Source: CALELF01 sp045617925 (GTDB taxonomy: Bacteria; Synergistota; Synergistia; Synergistales; Synergistaceae). Taken from it: a stretch of 62,872 nucleotides of DNA. The notes below the pieces were generated by a model, which saw nothing but the letters and a program-made list of their open reading frames with translations, ran no database searches and was not told the origin of the DNA. The stretch covers positions 1 to 62,872 of the forward strand of contig JAZLJR010000052.1 in the NCBI GenBank assembly GCA_045617925.1. The letters run 5' to 3'. The position numbers were made by a program, and so were the translations under genes. Within the stretch, counting starts at the first letter, position 1, and each line of letters starts with the position of its first letter. This document shows, in pieces, positions 33,594 to 41,994 of this stretch.

Positions 33594-34964
33594 ATGAAAT
33601 TTGTAGATAAACTGAAGATAAAGATAGTTGCCGGTCACGGTGGAAATGGGTGTATGAGTTTTCTTCGTGAGCGTTTTAAACCAAATGGTGGCCCTGATGG
33701 TGGTAATGGAGGGCATGGTGGAAGTGTTTGGTTTACTGCCACTAATAATCTGCAAACGCTTGCGGATCTGGAATATATGCATCATATAAAAGGTAACAAC
33801 GGTGACCATGGCAAAGGGGCTCAAAGGAATGGAGCAAAAGGAGAGGATATAAATATCCTTGTTCCCTGTGGTACAATAATTTACGATGATCAAACTAACG
33901 AAGGACTTGCTGACCTAACAGAAAATGGTGATACATTTATGGCAGCACGTGGTGGTAAAGGCGGACGTGGAAACCGTTACTTTGCTTCCAGTTGCAGAAA
34001 AACACCACGTTTTTCTGAGCAGGGGCGCCCTGGGGAAGAAATTACAGTTAGAATAGAATTGAAATTGATAGCAGATATTGGGCTTGTCGGGCTCCCCAAT
34101 GTTGGAAAATCAAGTATTCTGGCATCTATTTCATCGGCTCAACCCAAAATAGCTAATTATCCTTTTACAACATTATCTCCAAATTTAGGTGTCTTGAATA
34201 CGGATGATGAAAAAATCATTATAGCTGACATTCCTGGCTTGATAGAAGGAGCACACATAAACAAAGGTCTTGGACTTGAATTCTTGCGTCATATAGATAG
34301 AACACGTCTTTTGTTGCATGTCCTTTCGCTAGAAAGTGGCAATTTTGACGAAATAATAAAAAATTACGGGATTGTTAATAGTGAGCTTGCTGAATACGAT
34401 GTTCGCCTTTCAGAAAGACCAACGCTTATTGTCTTGAATAAGTCAGATGAAGTTGATGAAATTGCGTTACCTGAACTTATTGCAAAATTGACTGAATATT
34501 TTAACGTTAAAGGGCTTAATGTTGTAGTTACAAGTGCTTTAACAGACGAAGGAATTGAGTTTTTGACGAAAGAATTAGTGAAGTTTACAAAAATTCATCC
34601 ACGTCCTCAAAGTCAGGTTAAACTTTTTGCTTGGGAAAATAGAGATTACGAGAAAGACCCTGTTCGCAAAAGGACAAAAATTCAAGTTATTGCCTTGCAC
34701 GGTGGAGGGTATCAGATTCTTCATAGTCAGCTGGAAGATGCTACTGTAAAATATGATTTTACGCAAGAGGAGAATGTTGCACGTTTTACTCGTTTACTTA
34801 GAAAATATAAAGTAGAGGAATTATTGGAGCGTGCAGGGGCTGTTGCTGGGGATACAATTCGTATTGCACACAAGGAATTTGTTTTCTATCCAGATTTTTA
34901 TCCAAATAGTGAATTTGAAAAGGAAGAAACCGATTCTGACAATTTTGATGTAGAAGATGAATAA
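33594..34964 (+). CDS. obg: GTPase Obg/CgtA
   Basis: A 456-residue ribosome-assembly and stress GTPase. The N-terminal glycine-rich Obg fold (GGNGCMSFLRERF then GGPDGGNGGHGG) covers residues 1-158, the G domain carries GLPNVGKSSILASI, DIPGLIEGA and NKSD, and a C-terminal OCT domain covers about 345-425 with an acidic tail. OCT is typical of Firmicutes Obg. The Shine-Dalgarno is weak (GGAATAACGG). nadD overlaps its end by eight bases. Confidence 0.97.
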   Translation: MKFVDKLKIKIVAGHGGNGCMSFLRERFKPNGGPDGGNGGHGGSVWFTATNNLQTLADLEYMHHIKGNNGDHGKGAQRNGAKGEDINILVPCGTIIYDDQTNEGLADLTENGDTFMAARGGKGGRGNRYFASSCRKTPRFSEQGRPGEEITVRIELKLIADIGLVGLPNVGKSSILASISSAQPKIANYPFTTLSPNLGVLNTDDEKIIIADIPGLIEGAHINKGLGLEFLRHIDRTRLLLHVLSLESGNFDEIIKNYGIVNSELAEYDVRLSERPTLIVLNKSDEVDEIALPELIAKLTEYFNVKGLNVVVTSALTDEGIEFLTKELVKFTKIHPRPQSQVKLFAWENRDYEKDPVRKRTKIQVIALHGGGYQILHSQLEDATVKYDFTQEENVARFTRLLRKYKVEELLERAGAVAGDTIRIAHKEFVFYPDFYPNSEFEKEETDSDNFDVEDE

Positions 34965-35592
34965 TTCAAAAGAGAGTGTAAAAAGACTAGGAATTATGGG
35001 GGGGACATTTGACCCCATTCATTTAGGGCATCTTTTTGCTGCAGATACTGCTTACCATAATTTGAACCTAGATGAGGTGCTGTTTATTCCAAGTGGAAAT
35101 CCGCCTCACAAGACCGAAAATGTTGTGGTAGATGCAGAGCACCGTTTGGAGATGGTATATCTCGCTACAAGGGATGTTCCATATTTTACTGTGTCCGACA
35201 TTGAAGTAAAAAAACAAGGTAAGAGTTATACCGTAGATACACTTAGTGCTATCAAAAAAATGCCTAAATATGAGGCTTCTCAATTGTTCTTTATTACAGG
35301 CCTTGATGCCGCATGTGGCATAGCTACATGGAGAGAGCCGGAGCAAATTCTTGATATGTGTCATTTTGTCTCTATAACAAGAGCACATACAAGTTTAGAA
35401 AAATTTAACTCGCTCCCTAAAAGATTAAGGGAAAAAGTAATTTTGCTACGGGAACCTGAATTGGAAATATCAAGCACAGATATAAAATATCGAATTAAAA
35501 ATTACAAGAGTGTTCGTTTTATGTTGCCTAGATTGGTGTATGACTTCATAATTTCAAATAGGTTGTATGAAGCTGGAAAGGACGAAGTTTAG
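34957..35592 (+). CDS. nadD: Nicotinate-nucleotide adenylyltransferase
   Basis: A 211-residue enzyme joining nicotinate mononucleotide and ATP to deamido-NAD. The nucleotidyltransferase motif GGTFDPIHLGH is near residue 15 and the second motif SSTDIKYRIKNYKS (ISSTxIR type) near residue 168. The start overlaps the obg tail, and translation is probably coupled. It is followed directly by the LCP gene; yqeK, common here in other Firmicutes, is missing. Confidence 0.95.
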   Translation: MNNSKESVKRLGIMGGTFDPIHLGHLFAADTAYHNLNLDEVLFIPSGNPPHKTENVVVDAEHRLEMVYLATRDVPYFTVSDIEVKKQGKSYTVDTLSAIKKMPKYEASQLFFITGLDAACGIATWREPEQILDMCHFVSITRAHTSLEKFNSLPKRLREKVILLREPELEISSTDIKYRIKNYKSVRFMLPRLVYDFIISNRLYEAGKDEV

Positions 35593-35593
35593 A

Positions 35594-36994
35594 ATGGGAA
35601 AACATAGATTATTGATTATGTTATTGTGTGGAATTATTGCATTCCTTGGTGGTATATTTTTGCGAATGCAAAATGTTTGGCATCCAACACAAGAAGGCGT
35701 GATAAGCTTTTTAATGCAGGATTCACAGAAAAAAGAAGAGGATGCTTATTATCAACTCATAAAGGAACAAGGACGTTTTTATGTGCTTGTTATTGGTGAG
35801 GATAATGTAGAAGACTCGAAACGTAGTGACACTATTCTGCTAGCTTCTGTAGATGTTGATGACAAAAATGTAAGAGTTGTCTCGCTTCCTCGTGACCTTA
35901 GAGTGATGATTCCTGGTCATGGAACCCAAAAGCTTAATCATGCATACGCTTTTGGTGGGCAAGAGTTGTTAAAAGCTACCATAGAAAGCTACCTCTCAAT
36001 TCCAATTCTATATTGTGTTATAGTTGATTATGATGGTTTTCCTGCATTTGTTGATGCTTTAGGTGGCGTTGATATAGAAGTAGAACGTAAAATGGTATAT
36101 CGTGATAGAGCAGGTAACTTAGATATAAACATTATGCCAGGTTTACAGCACTTAGATGGTAGGACAGCAATGCATTATGTGCGTTTTAGGCATGATGCTT
36201 TGGGAGACATTGGACGTATTCAACGACAGCAAAAGTTTTTGAAGAAGGTTATTACTCAGGTGTATGCTCCAACTACGCTAACAAAAGTTCCGACATTAAT
36301 ACGGGGGGCATTGCAACTGTTTAGAACAGACATGTCTCCTTCCTATGCTATTGGGTTAGCAAATTTTATCCAAAAGGAAATTCCACAAGAAAATATTTTC
36401 TTTACCATGTGTCCTGGCGAGCCTGCTATTGTAGGCAGGCTTAGTTATTGGATCGGTGATACTGAGGCTGTTAATAAATTTTTAACAGTTCCGCTTGCAG
36501 ACTTACATGCTGGTAGATTATTTAAAGTTGATTCAAAAGGTAATAAAACAAGAATTCCATTTTCTGCTGTAAAACTTGCTAATTCTATGGGGCAAGGTTC
36601 AGATACGGATGCGGGGAATGTTAAGCAAATAGATCCAAAACTTCTAAAAACATTAGTGGAAGGTATAAATACTGATATCGCAGTCTTGAATGGTGATGGT
36701 CGCGCAGGTATATGCAAAGAAGCAGCACAAAGGCTACAAAGACTAGGGATAGATATTCGAGAAACAGGTAATGCAAAACATTTTGATTACAATTTCTCAA
36801 ATATAATTTATCCTGAAAATGCCTCTGTTAACATGAAGAATACAGCAAAAATGTTGGGTGAATTCTTTGGGGTACCTAACAATTTAATTAGAGCATCTAA
36901 TCAAGCACATTGTGTGTCCATTGTTCTAGGACATGATTATAAAGCTACAGTTCTTGATACTTTAGATGTTTATTTGAAAAATAGAAAAAAATAA
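35594..36994 (+). CDS. LytR-CpsA-Psr family cell-wall glycopolymer transferase
   Basis: A 466-residue membrane-anchored protein. One N-terminal helix (LLIMLLCGIIAFLGGIFL) is followed by an LCP domain at about residues 70-230, with SDTILLASVD, VSLPRDLRV, DALGGVDIEV and the arginine-rich HYVRFRHDALGDIGRIQRQQ. A C-terminal LytR_C domain (~370-460) is present. LCP enzymes move undecaprenyl-linked glycopolymers onto peptidoglycan outside the inner membrane. The start at ATG 35594, one base after the nadD stop with AAAGGA upstream, is preferred to a TTG/ATG-poor upstream extension. Confidence 0.92.
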   Translation: MGKHRLLIMLLCGIIAFLGGIFLRMQNVWHPTQEGVISFLMQDSQKKEEDAYYQLIKEQGRFYVLVIGEDNVEDSKRSDTILLASVDVDDKNVRVVSLPRDLRVMIPGHGTQKLNHAYAFGGQELLKATIESYLSIPILYCVIVDYDGFPAFVDALGGVDIEVERKMVYRDRAGNLDINIMPGLQHLDGRTAMHYVRFRHDALGDIGRIQRQQKFLKKVITQVYAPTTLTKVPTLIRGALQLFRTDMSPSYAIGLANFIQKEIPQENIFFTMCPGEPAIVGRLSYWIGDTEAVNKFLTVPLADLHAGRLFKVDSKGNKTRIPFSAVKLANSMGQGSDTDAGNVKQIDPKLLKTLVEGINTDIAVLNGDGRAGICKEAAQRLQRLGIDIRETGNAKHFDYNFSNIIYPENASVNMKNTAKMLGEFFGVPNNLIRASNQAHCVSIVLGHDYKATVLDTLDVYLKNRKK

Positions 36995-37008
36995 CAATGG
37001 TGAGAATA

Positions 37009-37365
37009 ATGGCAGAAGAATTTTATATTGAATATTTACCAATAATAAATGGATTACTTGATAAGCATGCTACAGAGGTTACTATATATGACCTTTCTGA
37101 AGTGTCTAGCTTTACTGAAATATTCATTGTTGCTATTGCACGTAGCAATATACACAGCCAGACATTAAAAGATTGTGCAGAAGAAATCCTTGACAGCATG
37201 GGGTTGACATATACCACAGAGGGAGAGAATGGTTCAAAGTGGACTTTGATGGATGGTGGGCATATTGTTATCAATATATTGACGAATGATGGTCAATCGT
37301 ATTATAATCTTGACGGTCTTTGGGGAGATGTGCCCAACAAAAAGTTTTTCGATCTTGATGATTAA
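37009..37365 (+). CDS. rsfS: Ribosome silencing factor RsfS
   Basis: A 118-residue RsfS/Iojap protein that binds L14 and blocks subunit joining when nutrients fall. Segments EVTIYDLSEVSSFTEIFIVA and WTLMDGGHIVINI are characteristic; the usual Asp in the family motif LMDxGDVVVH is replaced (GGHIVINI). ATG 37009 with GGTGAG upstream is preferred; ATG 36997 lacks a Shine-Dalgarno. It is the last gene of the obg cluster, before the B12 riboswitch. Confidence 0.92.
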   Translation: MAEEFYIEYLPIINGLLDKHATEVTIYDLSEVSSFTEIFIVAIARSNIHSQTLKDCAEEILDSMGLTYTTEGENGSKWTLMDGGHIVINILTNDGQSYYNLDGLWGDVPNKKFFDLDD

Positions 37366-37392
37366 CTACTGCATATTATAGAGAAAATAAAT

Positions 37393-37486
37393 AATTTACG
37401 TTTAGGGGAACAAGGGAATTATCCTTGACGGACGAGCCACTGTGAGCGGTTTACCAGAACCGAAGTCAGAATACCTTGCGTAGATT
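37393..37486 (+). ncRNA. Cobalamin riboswitch, compact
   Basis: The core matches the cobalamin family. P1 is AATTTACG/CGTAGATT; AGGGGAA precedes the P4 hairpin CAAGG-CCTTG; then ACGGACGAGCCACTGTGA; then the P6 hairpin CGGTT/AACCG; then the B12 box AGTCAGAATACCTTGC. At about 94 nt it lacks large peripheral arms. It should reduce expression of the downstream btuFDC-exbBD-tonB operon when B12 is plentiful, acting with the terminator at 37528. Confidence 0.92.
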
Positions 37487-37527
37487 TTGCTGTTTAATTT
37501 GCCCGTGGAATTAAATAGAAGAAAAAA

Positions 37528-37552
37528 AGAACCCGCGGAGGGTTCTTTTTTT
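37528..37552 (+). terminator. Riboswitch-controlled terminator
   Basis: AGAACCC and GGGTTCT form a 7-bp stem round a GCGGA loop, followed by seven or more T residues. It lies between the riboswitch and btuF. Its loop and 3' arm contain GGAGG, so the hairpin also hides the only ribosome-binding sequence in the leader. Confidence 0.85.
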
Positions 37553-37567
37553 ATGGTTATTAGATGA
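37553..37567 (+). other. Possible four-codon leader ORF coupled to btuF
   Basis: ATG GTT ATT AGA TGA begins 11 bases after GGAGG, and its TGA overlaps the btuF ATG (ATGA). btuF itself has no Shine-Dalgarno within 20 bases. Coupled re-initiation would explain how btuF is translated. Pattern-based only. Confidence 0.3.
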
Positions 37568-38439
37568 TAAAAAAAATCACTTTATTGATAATATTTTATT
37601 TTTGTATTTTTTGTAACAGTGCCTTTGCATCTCATAAAAGGATAATGTCACTTTCTCCTGCTGCGACAGAAATCCTTTTTGCTCTCAATGAAGGAGAGCA
37701 TGTTGTTGGTGTGACGAAATTTTGTGATTATCCAAAGGAAGCTTTAACAAAGCCAGTATTGTGTGATTTTGCTGAAATAAATTATGAAACAATACTACGA
37801 GCCAATGTTGACCTTGTTGTGCTGCAAGATATGCATCAACAAGCGACAGAAGATCTAGATGCACTTGGCATAAAATATGTTGTTGTGCGACAGAATAGCA
37901 TTAAAGATATAATGAATGGGATTATGACGCTAGGTCATGTCTGCGCAAAAGAAAAATTAGCACAAAATATAGTGGATAAGATTCAACGTGGAATAGATGA
38001 CATAAAAAAAAAGGTACATAATATGCGTCAGAAAAAGACTGTGTTAATATGTGTTTCAAGGGATATTAATGAAGATGCTGTTTATAATTTTTATGCGGCA
38101 GGCAGTAATGTTTTTTATAATGAGTTGCTAGAAATTGTTGGAGGGAAAAATGTCTTGTGTGAATTTCCCATTCAATATCCTCTTATGACTATAGATGGTG
38201 TAATAAAGCTAAAGCCTGATGTTGTCTTTGATTTAGTGGGAGATTTTAAAACGCATGATGGCTTTAAAACTAAATCTAGATTTAATGTTGAACAAATAAG
38301 GCAAAGTTGGAAAAAAAAATTGCCTGATAAGCATTTGAATGTAAAGATAATTCCACTTGTAGGAACAAAGTTTCTTAGACCAGGACCAAGAATTGTAGAG
38401 ATATTACAAGTTATGTATAAAACATTAAATACTAATTGA
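37564..38439 (+). CDS. btuF: ABC transporter substrate-binding protein, vitamin B12/corrinoid type
   Basis: A 291-residue periplasmic binding protein (BtuF/FecB class III fold). A signal peptide (MIKKITLLIIFYF to AFA) is followed by RIMSLSPAATEILFAL, VVGVTKFCDYP and a helical backbone between two lobes. It delivers corrinoid to the BtuC-BtuD importer in the inner membrane. The cobalamin riboswitch upstream strongly supports B12 rather than iron-siderophore. The start lies next to an in-frame TAG, so no longer form exists. There is no normal Shine-Dalgarno (see the coupled leader ORF). Confidence 0.88.
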   Translation: MIKKITLLIIFYFCIFCNSAFASHKRIMSLSPAATEILFALNEGEHVVGVTKFCDYPKEALTKPVLCDFAEINYETILRANVDLVVLQDMHQQATEDLDALGIKYVVVRQNSIKDIMNGIMTLGHVCAKEKLAQNIVDKIQRGIDDIKKKVHNMRQKKTVLICVSRDINEDAVYNFYAAGSNVFYNELLEIVGGKNVLCEFPIQYPLMTIDGVIKLKPDVVFDLVGDFKTHDGFKTKSRFNVEQIRQSWKKKLPDKHLNVKIIPLVGTKFLRPGPRIVEILQVMYKTLNTN

Positions 38440-38456
38440 GAAAAGAGCCTTTTAAT

Positions 38457-39224
38457 ATGGATATAATTACGGTTGAAAATTTAAGTGTTCAAATTTCTGG
38501 TCGCAAAATATTAAGTGATATTACCTTTAGTGTGAAACAAGGGGAAGTCCTTGCAATTATAGGTTCTAGCGGTGTGGGAAAAAGCACATTGTTGAAGTGT
38601 CTTGGAGGGCTTTTACCATTTACTGGTAATGTTACAATTGATGGATATGACCTGCAAAAGATGTCCTCTCGTGATATAGCATTGAAAATTGCTTGGTTGC
38701 ATCAAGTGCATACAGCTGAGTTACCTTATACAGCGTTAAATTTTGTTTCAATGTCACGTTTTGCAAAGAAAAAGTTTTTTGAAGGCACTACAAAAAAAGA
38801 TGTGGAAGTCGCATTAAATGCATTGCGAATGACTGGCGTTGAGCATCTAGCAGATAGACTTGTTACGAGTCTTTCTGGAGGGGAGAAACAACGTGTCTGT
38901 CTTGCAGCTACAATTGCTCAGGGAAGTGAAATTTTGTTTTTGGACGAGCCAACAAGTTTTATGGATGTCCAAAATATACAGCAAGTTTTCTCCTTAATTA
39001 CGAAAGCTAAAAGCCTAGGAAAAACAATAGTCGTTGTGACGCATGATATAAATTTCGCTTTGCGTATTGCAGATAGAATAGTTGCATTAAAAGATGGCAA
39101 GATTAAAAAATTAGATTTATCTAGAAACTTTTTCGACCTTTTAGTCCTAAAAAATATATTTAATGCTGAATTTGAATTTGCAAAGACTGACAATGATAAA
39201 ACTGTCTTGTCGTTATGTTATTGA
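38457..39224 (+). CDS. btuD: ABC transporter ATP-binding protein, B12 importer
   Basis: A 255-residue ABC ATPase. Walker A GSSGVGKSTLLKCLGG is near residue 35, the Q-loop follows at LHQVHTAELPY, the signature is LSGGEKQRVCLA and Walker B ILFLDEPTSF. It powers import through BtuC. The frame opens 21 bases earlier inside btuF, but ATG 38457 begins at the conserved domain start. Spacing shows one operon: btuF ends 17 bases before and btuC follows with AAxxATG-type close packing. Confidence 0.9.
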   Translation: MDIITVENLSVQISGRKILSDITFSVKQGEVLAIIGSSGVGKSTLLKCLGGLLPFTGNVTIDGYDLQKMSSRDIALKIAWLHQVHTAELPYTALNFVSMSRFAKKKFFEGTTKKDVEVALNALRMTGVEHLADRLVTSLSGGEKQRVCLAATIAQGSEILFLDEPTSFMDVQNIQQVFSLITKAKSLGKTIVVVTHDINFALRIADRIVALKDGKIKKLDLSRNFFDLLVLKNIFNAEFEFAKTDNDKTVLSLCY

Positions 39225-39232
39225 GGCTTACT

Positions 39233-40213
39233 ATGAAAAAAAATATTTTTATTTCAAGCTTGATAATTCTCTTGTCAATAGTTTTTATTGTTTTCTGCCC
39301 TTTGTTTGGCGCAAATTTTATATCTCCCTTTGCATTGCTTGCAAGAGATGATATTTTACTCAAAATTTTTGTGCTTCTCCGGTTACCTCGGGTGTTACTT
39401 GGTTTCTTTATTGGTGGCATATTGTCATTATGTGGCTTAGTTTTTCAAGCGTTATTTAGGAATTCTTTGGCGAGTCCTGACATGCTTGGTGTTTCCAGTG
39501 GCGCATCATTTGGTGCAGTTACCTATATTAAACTTTGTGCTGCTTCACCATTTCTATATAGCTTAAAGAATTGTTTGTCATATTTTGCATTTTTAGGTGC
39601 AATAATGGCTATGATTATATTATTTTCTGTTGTTGCTGTTAAGAAAGAAGGAGCTTCTACAGCCTTTATGCTGTTGCTTGGAATTGTCCTAAATTTTATG
39701 TTTTCAGCTTTAACAATGATTGTGCAATATAGTGGCGGTTACATTGACACATTCAGAATGATGCGTTGGACTATGGGGGGATTACATGCCATAAATTTCT
39801 CTCCAATTTTGTTAGTAATGATAACTGCAATTTGTTGTATATTGCTTTGTTTGCTCTTAGCACCAACGCTTGATTTGATTTTATGTGGCGAAGAGCTAGC
39901 ACAGACACGAGGAGTTAATGTAAGAGGCATAAAAATTATTTTTCTATTAGTAGTTTCTGTTGCAATTGCTATTGTAGTTTCAATAGCTGGACCAATAGGA
40001 TTTGTTGGGCTTATGTGTCCGCATATTACAAAGTTAATTCTTCATACTAACCATAGAGGATTGACAATAAATTCTTTTTTTATTGGTGGCTCTTTTCTTG
40101 TCATTTGTGATACATTAGCTCGTGTTGTTACTGCACCACAGGAGTTGCCTGTAGGAGTTGTAACTTCTTGCTTGGGGTCGCTATTTTTACTATTTCTTTT
40201 GCTCAGAAAATAA
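39233..40213 (+). CDS. btuC: ABC transporter permease, FecCD/BtuC family
   Basis: A 326-residue inner-membrane permease with nine to ten helices. The family motifs are LRLPRVLLGFFIGG (residue ~48), GVSSGASFGA (residue ~88), and GPIGFVGLMCPHITKL (residue ~255), the ATPase-contact L-loops. GAGG eight bases before ATG 39233 (overlapping the btuD stop) is preferred to the upstream ATG 39215. It should form the BtuC2D2 importer with its neighbours. Confidence 0.9.
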   Translation: MKKNIFISSLIILLSIVFIVFCPLFGANFISPFALLARDDILLKIFVLLRLPRVLLGFFIGGILSLCGLVFQALFRNSLASPDMLGVSSGASFGAVTYIKLCAASPFLYSLKNCLSYFAFLGAIMAMIILFSVVAVKKEGASTAFMLLLGIVLNFMFSALTMIVQYSGGYIDTFRMMRWTMGGLHAINFSPILLVMITAICCILLCLLLAPTLDLILCGEELAQTRGVNVRGIKIIFLLVVSVAIAIVVSIAGPIGFVGLMCPHITKLILHTNHRGLTINSFFIGGSFLVICDTLARVVTAPQELPVGVVTSCLGSLFLLFLLLRK

Positions 40214-40237
40214 ATTACTTGTTATGGAGGACTAAAA

Positions 40238-40855
40238 ATGTTTATTATAATTCAACAAGGTGGATTCATTATGTGGATTATCTTTTCTCTTTCAGTATTA
40301 TCTTTGGCAGTTATTATTGAAAGATTGATATTTTTTACATCGTCAAAGTGCAATATAAGCACTTTGATAGAAAATTTTGGTAAAGAAATTTTTGCCAATA
40401 ATAAGGAAAAAGCTTGGAAGGTAATAAGGGAAAGAGACACTTGTTATCACAGAGTCTTTTGTGTTGCATTAGCTCATTGGGACATTACTACAGAGCAAAT
40501 GCGTCTTTTAATGCACAGTGTTGTCAGAGAGGAAATATTTAAGTTTCAAAAGAACATAAACATATTGGATATAATTGCAAAAATTGCTCCGTTACTGGGT
40601 TTGCTAGGCACTGTGCTTGGAATGGTAAAAATGTTTCAATCATTGAATTTGACTGGTGCAATAAATGCTTCGGCTGTTACTGGTGGAATATATGAGGCAC
40701 TTTTTACAACTGTAGCTGGGCTTATTGTCGCAATCCCCGTAGTGGCAGTTACAGGCTTATTGAATTCACACATTGACTCTGTTGAAGAAAAAATGCAACA
40801 AATTGCTGACTATATTGTTAGAGAACACCTCTCAATAAATTCAAATAGCAAGTAA
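40238..40855 (+). CDS. exbB: ExbB-type proton-channel subunit of the TonB system
   Basis: A 205-residue MotA/TolQ/ExbB family protein with three membrane helices. The first is near residues 10-30; the last two carry IAPLLGLLGTVLGMVKMF (residue ~110) and ALFTTVAGLIVAIPVVA (residue ~150), the signature pair. With ExbD it forms the proton-driven motor energising TonB. GGAGG precedes the ATG. It is the fourth gene of the B12-riboswitch operon, which argues that TonB here primarily serves corrinoid uptake. Confidence 0.93.
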   Translation: MFIIIQQGGFIMWIIFSLSVLSLAVIIERLIFFTSSKCNISTLIENFGKEIFANNKEKAWKVIRERDTCYHRVFCVALAHWDITTEQMRLLMHSVVREEIFKFQKNINILDIIAKIAPLLGLLGTVLGMVKMFQSLNLTGAINASAVTGGIYEALFTTVAGLIVAIPVVAVTGLLNSHIDSVEEKMQQIADYIVREHLSINSNSK

Positions 40856-40877
40856 AAAATAACATAAGGAAAAACTA

Positions 40878-41261
40878 ATGAGACATAGAAGTAAAATAGC
40901 CGAGTTAGATATAACATCTTTGATAGATGTGCTATTTATGCTAATAATTTTTTTTGTGCTTACTGCGAGCTTTATTTCTACGAATGTTACTGTGTATTTG
41001 CCTAAAAGCTACAATAATGCAAGCAGTTCTCTTGATGCATCTAATGTTATAACGCTTAACAAGGATGGGAGTGTGCTTTTTAATTCACAAAAAATAAGCA
41101 GAGATGATGTGGTTAAAAGGTTAAATGCTGCAAAAGATAAAGGCATCTTACTTGTTGCCGATAAAAGTTTGCAGTATGGCACAGTTGTTGAATTTTTATC
41201 GTTGCTACAAAAAAACTGCACAGCTAGTGTAGGATTAGTTACATCTTTTGCAGAAGAATAA
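40878..41261 (+). CDS. exbD: ExbD/TolR-type subunit of the TonB system
   Basis: A 127-residue protein with one N-terminal membrane helix. The conserved motor Asp lies in ITSLIDVLFMLIIFFVLTASF near residue 16, and the periplasmic domain ends with SVGLVT. It couples proton flow through ExbB to TonB. AAGGA precedes the ATG. tonB follows nine bases later. Confidence 0.92.
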   Translation: MRHRSKIAELDITSLIDVLFMLIIFFVLTASFISTNVTVYLPKSYNNASSSLDASNVITLNKDGSVLFNSQKISRDDVVKRLNAAKDKGILLVADKSLQYGTVVEFLSLLQKNCTASVGLVTSFAEE

Positions 41262-41270
41262 ATTAAAAAA

Positions 41271-41957
41271 ATGTGTAATAACATTACGAAAATACTAAAA
41301 AATAAAAATTTGTTAGCAATACTCATTTCCTTAATCTTTCATTGTATGCTTTTTGCTTTTGTTGAAATGTTGGTAATTAATCACGAAAAATATACTTCTG
41401 TTCCTGTTCAACTTGTAACAATTAAACTTCCTAAAATTAAAAGTGTATTTAGTGACACACGAGACAAGGAATTTGATGCGTATAAGTCAAGTGAAATCAG
41501 TAAGGGCAAAACCTTGATAAGGGAAGCGTTTGTCAATAAAGCTAATGAAAAAAACTTGTCAAAAACTGTTGCAAACGGTGGCGATATTAGTAATTTGCAA
41601 AATAGTGGTAATGAAGCAAGAGAATTAGGAAATAACTTAGGCAATGAAAGGAAGAGTTATCCTGTTTCACAAGAGGGCAATGGAGCAACCCATAAAATAA
41701 AGGAGTTAGATGCCGTAGCTGTGAAGCATAAAGAAATTCCTCGTTATCCTGTTTTTTCCAGAAAAATGCGAGAGGAAGGAACTGCTTTATTACTTCTTAC
41801 TGTGAAAAATGGCACAGTGTGCGATGTCGCCATTGATAAATCTTCCGGATTTCCGCGGTTAGACTCCGCTGCACAAAATGCAGCAAAAAAATGGATATTT
41901 AGTAGCGAAGGAAATTTTATGGTGAAGGTTCCATTTTCTTTTAAATTATCTAATTAG
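41271..41957 (+). CDS. tonB: TonB energy-transducing protein with atypical linker
   Basis: A 228-residue protein. An N-terminal helix (residues ~15-35, containing the SLIFH His also found in TonB anchors) is followed by a long polar linker rich in Asn, Ser, Lys and Glu instead of the usual Pro-rich rod, and a C-terminal TonB domain: IPRYPVFSRKMREEGTALL, VAIDKSSGFPRLDSAA and KKWIF. It spans the periplasm to pull open outer-membrane receptors. No receptor gene is next to it. The Shine-Dalgarno is weak, so translation may depend on exbD. It is the last gene before the small RNA. Confidence 0.88.
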   Translation: MCNNITKILKNKNLLAILISLIFHCMLFAFVEMLVINHEKYTSVPVQLVTIKLPKIKSVFSDTRDKEFDAYKSSEISKGKTLIREAFVNKANEKNLSKTVANGGDISNLQNSGNEARELGNNLGNERKSYPVSQEGNGATHKIKELDAVAVKHKEIPRYPVFSRKMREEGTALLLLTVKNGTVCDVAIDKSSGFPRLDSAAQNAAKKWIFSSEGNFMVKVPFSFKLSN

Positions 41958-41960
41958 TAC

Positions 41961-41988
41961 TTGCAAACAAAAATCTTTTGTATATAAT
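41961..41988 (+). promoter_or_regulatory. Promoter of the 6S-like RNA
   Basis: TTGCAA at 41961 and TATAAT at 41983 have a 16-nt spacer, four bases after the tonB stop. The predicted start is about 41995. Confidence 0.75.
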
Positions 41989-41994
41989 ACAGAT

